Of a stretch of 64,000 nt of DNA, positions 59,084 to 64,000 are shown piece after piece. The position numbers and the translations under genes were made by a program. Source of the DNA: an uncultured Corynebacterium sp. (GTDB taxonomy: Bacteria > Actinomycetota > Actinomycetes > Mycobacteriales > Mycobacteriaceae); NCBI RefSeq assembly GCF_946222835.1, contig NZ_CAMIHD010000009.1, forward strand, positions 1 to 64,000. The letters run 5' to 3'. Below the pieces are notes generated by a model. The model did not search any database, was not told the DNA's origin, and worked only from the letters and a program-made list of their open reading frames with translations. Each line of letters starts with the position of its first letter. Positions within the stretch are counted from its first letter, which is position 1.

Positions 59084-59748
59084 TAACGCTTCACTGCCTT
59101 TACCGGATCGTCCGAAGTGATGGTCATGCCGGCCAATATGCCGCCAATGGCGCCGAAGAGGTGCCCCTGCCAGCTCACGCCCTCATATACGGGCAACACG
59201 CCCCATACCAGACCGGAGTAGGCGAAGCCAAGCACGATGCCCAAGATAGTCTGGATAAGCGAGCGATTAAAAACCCCGCGCACAATTAGATACGCTAGCC
59301 AGCCATAGACCAAGCTGGAAGCCCCGATATGGGAGGTACCGGGGCCGCCGATGAACCAGGTGCCAAGGCCTGCGACCAGCGTCGTAATCAGGGTAACTTC
59401 CCACCAAGCCTTGCGGCCGGACAGGCCGATGAGGAAGCAGAAAATGGCACCAGGCACCGAGTTGGACATGAGATGCTCAAAATTTGCGTGCAGCAGTGGG
59501 GCGGTAAAAATTCCCCAGATGCCGTTGAAATCCAGCGGACGGATGCCGTAATCAGATAGCTGGCCGCCAAAGATTAAGGCATTAATAAAGTGGACCGCCC
59601 ACTCCACCACCAGGAAGCCAAAAGCTATAGAAAAGCCGGTGGTGATGCGGCCGCTGCGTGTGTAATTCTTAGAATCGCCGCGGTTGACCTGGCCGGCGGG
59701 CGCGGGCCGGTAGTTAGATATTCCACCTGAAGTCATAATGCGACTCAT
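59083..59748 (-). CDS. Rhomboid-family intramembrane serine protease
   Basis: 221 residues with six membrane helices. The catalytic Ser lies in GASSLVYGWLAYL and the His in GHLFGAIGGILAG. The L1-loop HANFEHLMSNS is also typical of the family. Cuts single-pass membrane proteins; natural substrates unknown. Matches the membrane protein between Rv1333 and murI in mycobacteria. Confidence 0.93.
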   Translation of the reverse strand: MSRIMTSGGISNYRPAPAGQVNRGDSKNYTRSGRITTGFSIAFGFLVVEWAVHFINALIFGGQLSDYGIRPLDFNGIWGIFTAPLLHANFEHLMSNSVPGAIFCFLIGLSGRKAWWEVTLITTLVAGLGTWFIGGPGTSHIGASSLVYGWLAYLIVRGVFNRSLIQTILGIVLGFAYSGLVWGVLPVYEGVSWQGHLFGAIGGILAGMTITSDDPVKAVKR

Positions 59749-59749
59749 C

Positions 59750-60676
59750 TTAGTCGAGCAGATCGCGGTATGCGCTCAAGCCCAGGCCCGGCTCGGCGGC
59801 GGCAACCGCGTTGGCAATGGCTTCTTCCACGGCATCGGCGGCCGCGGTGCAAAGTTGGGCCATCATCTGCGTACTGAGTTCGGCCGGGCGCTGCGCGGTG
59901 GACAAGGCAAAAATGGTGTCCCCGTCCAGCGGCGAGTGTGCAGGCCGCACCGCGCGGGCGATGCCATCGTGCGCGGTCATGGCCAAGCGCTGGGCTTGGG
60001 CGGTGGTGACGGGGGCGTCGGTTAGCACGGCGCCAATGGTGGTATTGAGCTTGGCCTCCGCAGGGTGTGGCAAGGCGCGGTAGGCTGCGGCATTGACCGG
60101 GGTGCGACCCGGCGCGCCGTAGAGTCGGCCGGATTGCGGCTTGATGACCTCGCCCACAGGGTTGGCAACCATTGCGGCGCTCACCTCATAATTTTCTACC
60201 CGGCGCGTCGCTAGGCCGAAACCACCCCGCAACTTACCGGCGGTAGCTCCCACTCCGGCGCCCACCGAGCCCATAGATTCATCGCTACCAGAAAGGGCGG
60301 CTCGTAGCGCGGCTGCGCCTTCTTCGGGCCCGGGGCGGGCAGGCCCGACCAAAAGGTCGAAAATGACGGCACCGGGGACGATGGGCACGCGCGGGCCGGG
60401 CTTGTCCTCGCCAAAGACGGGGAAGCCAATCTCCTGCTCTGCCAGCTCATTCATCACGCCGTCGGCAGCTGCTAGGCCGAAGGCAGAACCGCCCGCCAAC
60501 ACCACTGCGTGAACCCGCTCGACCGTATTATGCGGCTGCAAGAGGTCCGTTTCGCGGGTGCCTGGTCCGCCGCCGCGCACGTCGACGCTGCCGAGCGCCC
60601 CATCCGGCCCACAATAAAGCACCGTGACGCCGGTATCGGTGCCGCTAAAATGCCCGATGCTAATGCCACCCAGCAT
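59750..60676 (-). CDS. P1-family peptidase (DmpA/BapA type, Rv1333-like)
   Basis: 308 residues. The SVDVRGGGPGTRETDLLQP and VLAGGSAFGLAAADGV stretches are family hallmarks. The self-cleavage site lies at KLN-TTIGAVLTDAPV, where Thr becomes the N-terminal nucleophile of the mature beta chain. It is an N-terminal-nucleophile aminopeptidase. An ATG at 60676 overlaps the DUF2017 stop (TAATG); a start at 60724 would add 16 residues and is less likely. Confidence 0.92.
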   Translation of the reverse strand: MLGGISIGHFSGTDTGVTVLYCGPDGALGSVDVRGGGPGTRETDLLQPHNTVERVHAVVLAGGSAFGLAAADGVMNELAEQEIGFPVFGEDKPGPRVPIVPGAVIFDLLVGPARPGPEEGAAALRAALSGSDESMGSVGAGVGATAGKLRGGFGLATRRVENYEVSAAMVANPVGEVIKPQSGRLYGAPGRTPVNAAAYRALPHPAEAKLNTTIGAVLTDAPVTTAQAQRLAMTAHDGIARAVRPAHSPLDGDTIFALSTAQRPAELSTQMMAQLCTAAADAVEEAIANAVAAAEPGLGLSAYRDLLD

Positions 60677-61212
60677 TAATCCATCAGCACCTGAAGCAGC
60701 GAATCCTGGCAAAAGGCCAGCCACTCCACGAGGCTATCGCGGTCAAACATCAGGTTGTCATCAGAAACATCGCCCGCCGCAACGTAGAGGCGCAGATCGT
60801 TTAGGCCGGCAACGAAGGCGTGAGCCTCCTGCTCACTAATGGCGACCTCTACCCCGCCGGTGGGGCCGAGGGCAGTGCCGATCACCTGAAGGTTTTCCAA
60901 CTTGGCACGCGCAATGTCATTCTCGTGCAGCGAGCGCAACAATGAGGCATCACCTTCATACTCCTCGTCACCGGGCATTTCGAAATCCGGGAAGAGGCGG
61001 GCCAGCGAGGGGTCCTCCGGAGCCTCGGTGTGGCCGGTCGGCATGTCCAGCATCTCCGCCAGCTCATCCTTGGGCGCGGATTGGGCGCGCTTAATGATTG
61101 CCTCGGAGACGGTAGCGGTGAGATCTCCCAATACCTCGCGCTCCATCGGCTCGAATACAGCCGTGATCTTCGGCGCACGCATGAGGGATTTCTTTTTCTT
61201 CCACGGTTGCAT
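60676..61212 (-). CDS. DUF2017 protein (Rv1332-like)
   Basis: 178 residues, predicted soluble and acidic. Landmarks are ITAVFEPMEREVLGDL near the start, DPSLARLFPDFEMPGDEEYEGDA in the middle and a C-terminal LNDLRLYVAA. The gene lies between clpS and the P1 peptidase in many actinobacteria, hinting at a link to regulated proteolysis. Function unknown. Confidence 0.9.
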   Translation of the reverse strand: MQPWKKKKSLMRAPKITAVFEPMEREVLGDLTATVSEAIIKRAQSAPKDELAEMLDMPTGHTEAPEDPSLARLFPDFEMPGDEEYEGDASLLRSLHENDIARAKLENLQVIGTALGPTGGVEVAISEQEAHAFVAGLNDLRLYVAAGDVSDDNLMFDRDSLVEWLAFCQDSLLQVLMD

Positions 61213-61216
61213 TTAG

Positions 61217-61516
61217 TTAACCTGCCTGCTGCATCGTTGCCCACAGCCCCGCGATCTGGAGCTTTTTCACGTCCGCTTCAATCTTGTCACGCTCGCCGCT
61301 GGATACGGCAGCCTTGCCCTCGGTATGGACCTGCATCATGAGTTCATTGGCCCGCTTTTTGTCGTATCCCAAAACGGTTTGAAATACATAGGACACGTAG
61401 CTCATTAGATTGACGGGGTCATCCCAGACGATGCACATCCACGGCAGGTTCTCGCTCGTGGCCACGTCTACTTCGAGTTCTTCATCCAATTCGGGCGTAG
61501 CCATGGGAGAGCTCAT
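61217..61516 (-). CDS. clpS: ATP-dependent Clp protease adaptor ClpS
   Basis: 99 residues; delivers N-degron substrates to ClpC/ClpA. The N-degron pocket residues lie in VWDDPVNLMSYVSYVF, followed by MMQVHTEGKAAV. I chose MSSPMATPEL at 61516 by analogy with corynebacterial relatives; a start at 61543 with AAGG is also possible. Four bases separate it from the DUF2017 gene. Confidence 0.95.
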   Translation of the reverse strand: MSSPMATPELDEELEVDVATSENLPWMCIVWDDPVNLMSYVSYVFQTVLGYDKKRANELMMQVHTEGKAAVSSGERDKIEADVKKLQIAGLWATMQQAG

Positions 61517-61665
61517 CCGGACTACGGGAAATTGCGCCTTCATGCCTTCTAGCCTAACCATATTTCGGAATTTATTGTGGGCCCGGGCATTCTGGCTCAA
61601 GTCATTCCGGCGGGAAAGGATCTAAACCCCTGAAAAACACCTAGTCAGAGGGTAAAATCACTCCC

Positions 61666-62994
61666 GTGAATGACAAAGCTATCCCTAATGATCGCTCTAC
61701 TGCACTGCTCACAGATAAATATGAGCTGACCATGCTCCAGGCCGCGCTGCGGGACGGCTCGGCAAACCGTCAGGTCACCTGCGAGGTATTCGGACGCCGC
61801 CTGCCCAATGAACGCCGCTACGGCGTGGTGGCCGGCACCGAGCGTGTCCTGCGCGCAGTGGAAGATTTCCGCTTTTCGGCTAATCAATTGGCGGAGATGG
61901 ACTTCTTGGATGAGAAAACCAAGGAGTACCTGCGCCACTACCGTTTTTCGGGCCAGATCGATGGCTACCGCGAGGGTGAACTCTATTTCCCCAACTCCCC
62001 CATCTTGACGGTGCGCGGCACCTTTGGAGAGTGTCTCATTCTGGAGACCGTCATCTTATCCATCATGAATGCCGATTCCGCAGTGGCCTCGGCTGCCTCC
62101 CGCATGGTCACGGCCGCCGACGGCCGGCCCATCATCGAGATGGGCTCACGCCGCACCCACGAGTATGCGGCGGTGACCTCCGCCCGCGCGGCCTACCTGG
62201 CCGGATTCGATGCTACTTCCAACTTAGAGGCGGGCTACCGCTACGGCATCCCGGTTTCCGGCACCGCGGCTCACTCGTGGACCTTGGCACACACCAACCC
62301 TGACGGCACTCCGAACGAAGAGGCCGCCTTCCGCTCCCAGATCGACACCCTTGGCGTGGACACCACTTTGCTAGTTGATACTTATGACATCACTAAGGGC
62401 GTAGAAACCGCCGTCAAGGTCGGCGGTCCGAAGCTCGGCGGCGTTCGCATCGATTCCGGTGACCTCGGTGCGGTGACCCGCCGCGTGCGCAAGCAACTGG
62501 ATGATTTGGGCAACCACAACACCAATATCGTGGTCTCTTCCGACCTCGACGAGTTCGCCATCGCCGGCCTACGCGGCGATCCGGTAGATGTCTACGGCGT
62601 CGGCACATCCGTGGTGACTGGCTCTGGTGCCCCTACCGCCGGCATGGTCTACAAGGTCGTAGAGGTAGATGGCATTCCGGTGGCAAAGCGCTCTACTTCC
62701 AAGCAATCCGTGGCCGGTGCCAAACGCGCGCTGCGCACCTACCGCTCCTCCGGCGTGGCTGTGGAGGAAATCGTCTACCCATACGACGCCCCAGCCCCAG
62801 ATACCGGCCAGCTCAAAACCCGAGAGATGACCATTCCTCTTATGCGCGATGGACACATCGTTGACGACCTGCCAGATCTGCATGCCTCCCGCGAATATTT
62901 GAACCAGGCCCGCAAAACCCTGCCATGGGAAGGCCTGGCGCTCTCCCGCGATGAAGCGGCAGTGCCCACGCGGATGGTGGGCTTTAAAAAGTAG
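61666..62994 (+). CDS. pncB: Nicotinate phosphoribosyltransferase
   Basis: 442 residues from a GTG start. Adds phosphoribose to nicotinate in NAD salvage. LLTDKYELTMLQAAL at the N-terminus, MGSRRTHEYAAVTSARAAYLAGFDATSN with the phosphoribosyl-binding residues, and VRIDSGDLGAVTRRVRKQLD are characteristic. A divergent neighbour of clpS, as in mycobacteria (Rv1330c/Rv1331). Confidence 0.96.
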   Translation: MNDKAIPNDRSTALLTDKYELTMLQAALRDGSANRQVTCEVFGRRLPNERRYGVVAGTERVLRAVEDFRFSANQLAEMDFLDEKTKEYLRHYRFSGQIDGYREGELYFPNSPILTVRGTFGECLILETVILSIMNADSAVASAASRMVTAADGRPIIEMGSRRTHEYAAVTSARAAYLAGFDATSNLEAGYRYGIPVSGTAAHSWTLAHTNPDGTPNEEAAFRSQIDTLGVDTTLLVDTYDITKGVETAVKVGGPKLGGVRIDSGDLGAVTRRVRKQLDDLGNHNTNIVVSSDLDEFAIAGLRGDPVDVYGVGTSVVTGSGAPTAGMVYKVVEVDGIPVAKRSTSKQSVAGAKRALRTYRSSGVAVEEIVYPYDAPAPDTGQLKTREMTIPLMRDGHIVDDLPDLHASREYLNQARKTLPWEGLALSRDEAAVPTRMVGFKK

Positions 62995-63012
62995 GCCGCT
63001 AGACTGTGTGGG

Positions 63013-64000
63013 ATGAGTGAGCACGCAGATGAGCCTTTAAACCTCGACACGGAAACGCTGCTGGACAAGGCAGTTGACGCGCTGGGCGGCAGCCGGCGCG
63101 ACGGTCAGGTGCGTATGGCTACGGCCGTTTCGGCCGCCCTCGAGAAGGAGCGCCACCTAGCGGTGCAGGCCGGTACCGGTACTGGTAAATCCTTGGCTTA
63201 CTTGGTCCCGGCTATCCGGCATGCAATGAACTCGGGGTCCACTGTCATCGTGTCCACCGCTACCCTGGCCTTACAGCGTCAGCTGGTGGAGCGCGATCTC
63301 CCGCGGCTCACGGAGGCCCTCGCCCCCGTCATGGAACGCACGCCCACCTTCGCCATTATGAAGGGCCGCAATAATTACCTGTGCATGAATAAGATTGCGG
63401 CTACCCCGGATGACCCAGAAGCTCTTATCGACGAATCCGAGATTTCCCACCGCGGCAAAGCCGTACGCCGCATCCACGAATGGGCGCAGGAAACCGAAAC
63501 TGGTGACCGGGATGATCTAGAGCCGGGCGTTCCGGACTTGGTGTGGCGGGCGGTATCCGTAACCTCCAACGAGTGCTTGGGCGCTTCCCGCTGCCCGCAC
63601 GGGCCCGACTGTTTTGCGGAGGAAGCCCGCAGGGCGGCTGCCGACGTCGATATCGTCGTCACCAACCACGCCATGCTTGCCATTGACGCGGTTTCGGAGG
63701 CTAATATCTTGCCGGAGCACGACGTGGCCATTATCGACGAGGCCCACGAGCTCGACGGCCGCATTACCTCCGTGTCCACCGCAGAGATTACTACCCGCGC
63801 CATCAAAATGGCAGCCAACCGCGCGAAGTCTCTCGGAAATGCCGGCAACCTCTCCGACCTGGCAGAGGAATTTGATGACCTGATGAAAATTCAGGAGCCG
63901 GGCAGGTGGACCGATTTGGATGAAACCTCGCAGGCACACCTGCGCGCGCTTGCCGATGAATTCCTGCGCGTTAAGTCCCTCATCTCTCGCGCACCAGAAG
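63013..64000 (+). CDS. dinG: DinG-family ATP-dependent helicase, C-terminus outside window
   Basis: The first 329 codons of a superfamily 2 helicase are visible. Walker A GTGTGKS is at residues 54-60 and the DEAH box at 242-245. Between them are the cysteines of an iron-sulfur cluster (YLCMNK, NECLGASRCPHGPDC), as in XPD/DinG proteins. It unwinds DNA-RNA hybrids and forked DNA. The ATG at 63013 is 18 bases after the pncB stop, so the two genes are probably co-transcribed. Confidence 0.95.
   Translation, partial: MSEHADEPLNLDTETLLDKAVDALGGSRRDGQVRMATAVSAALEKERHLAVQAGTGTGKSLAYLVPAIRHAMNSGSTVIVSTATLALQRQLVERDLPRLTEALAPVMERTPTFAIMKGRNNYLCMNKIAATPDDPEALIDESEISHRGKAVRRIHEWAQETETGDRDDLEPGVPDLVWRAVSVTSNECLGASRCPHGPDCFAEEARRAAADVDIVVTNHAMLAIDAVSEANILPEHDVAIIDEAHELDGRITSVSTAEITTRAIKMAANRAKSLGNAGNLSDLAEEFDDLMKIQEPGRWTDLDETSQAHLRALADEFLRVKSLISRAPE

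Overview
The window looks like chromosomal DNA from a Corynebacterium, judged from the genes. It has mycothiol- and mycolate-linked proteins (an Rv2466c-type nitroreductase and a CmrA-type mycolate reductase), DtxR-type iron boxes, a lipoprotein L,D-transpeptidase, and GC-rich codon use with frequent GTG starts. A pyruvate formate-lyase system is present, which not all corynebacteria carry. I would place it among the host-associated, facultatively anaerobic species, but the species is inference. No insertion sequence, prophage, rRNA operon or CRISPR array is visible.

From memory, three blocks match Mycobacterium tuberculosis gene neighbourhoods. Block 1 (1-29 kb) corresponds to Rv2462c-Rv2478c: tig, rpiB, the DsbA-like nitroreductase, pepN, glbO, the Rv2474c-like protein, a thioesterase, ettA and an ssb paralogue. 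Block 2 (30-42 kb) corresponds to Rv2509-Rv2521: cmrA, orn, L,D-transpeptidase, DUF3618 and bcp. Block 3 (55-64 kb) corresponds to Rv1329c-Rv1343c: dinG, pncB, clpS, DUF2017, P1 peptidase, rhomboid, murI, Rv1339-like phosphodiesterase, rph, rdgB and DUF3817. The accessory genes sit between or inside these blocks.

The main accessory locus is at 9.3-20.5 kb, between pepN and mscS-glbO. A minus-strand set encodes a lipoprotein binding protein, two permeases, a double ATPase, a fused carboxymuconolactone-decarboxylase/AhpD-like protein, an SDR and a GntR regulator. It is divergent from a large FAD/NAD(P)-binding oxidoreductase, with metB just beyond. The divergent promoter region carries two copies of AGAC-N6-GTCTA, the form of the McbR sulfur/methionine repressor box, and a weaker copy lies before metB. 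I infer uptake and oxidative breakdown of an organosulfur compound, or another substrate used during sulfur limitation.

Other accessory modules are a siderophore/haem ABC importer with two tandem DtxR-like boxes (36.5-39.6 kb), a glutaminase-STAS protein, bioA-bioD with a divergent POT transporter (43-46.5 kb), and a pyruvate formate-lyase whose glycyl-radical domain is a separate 83-residue gene (49-52.3 kb). There is also a purine permease fused to an OHCU-decarboxylase-like domain that lacks the usual catalytic His (52.6-54.5 kb). Six tRNA genes (Pro, Gly, Arg, His, Lys, Leu) are present, most followed by clear hairpin terminators. A luciferase-like monooxygenase is broken by one extra base, and a sulfatase-like protein lacks the catalytic cysteine.
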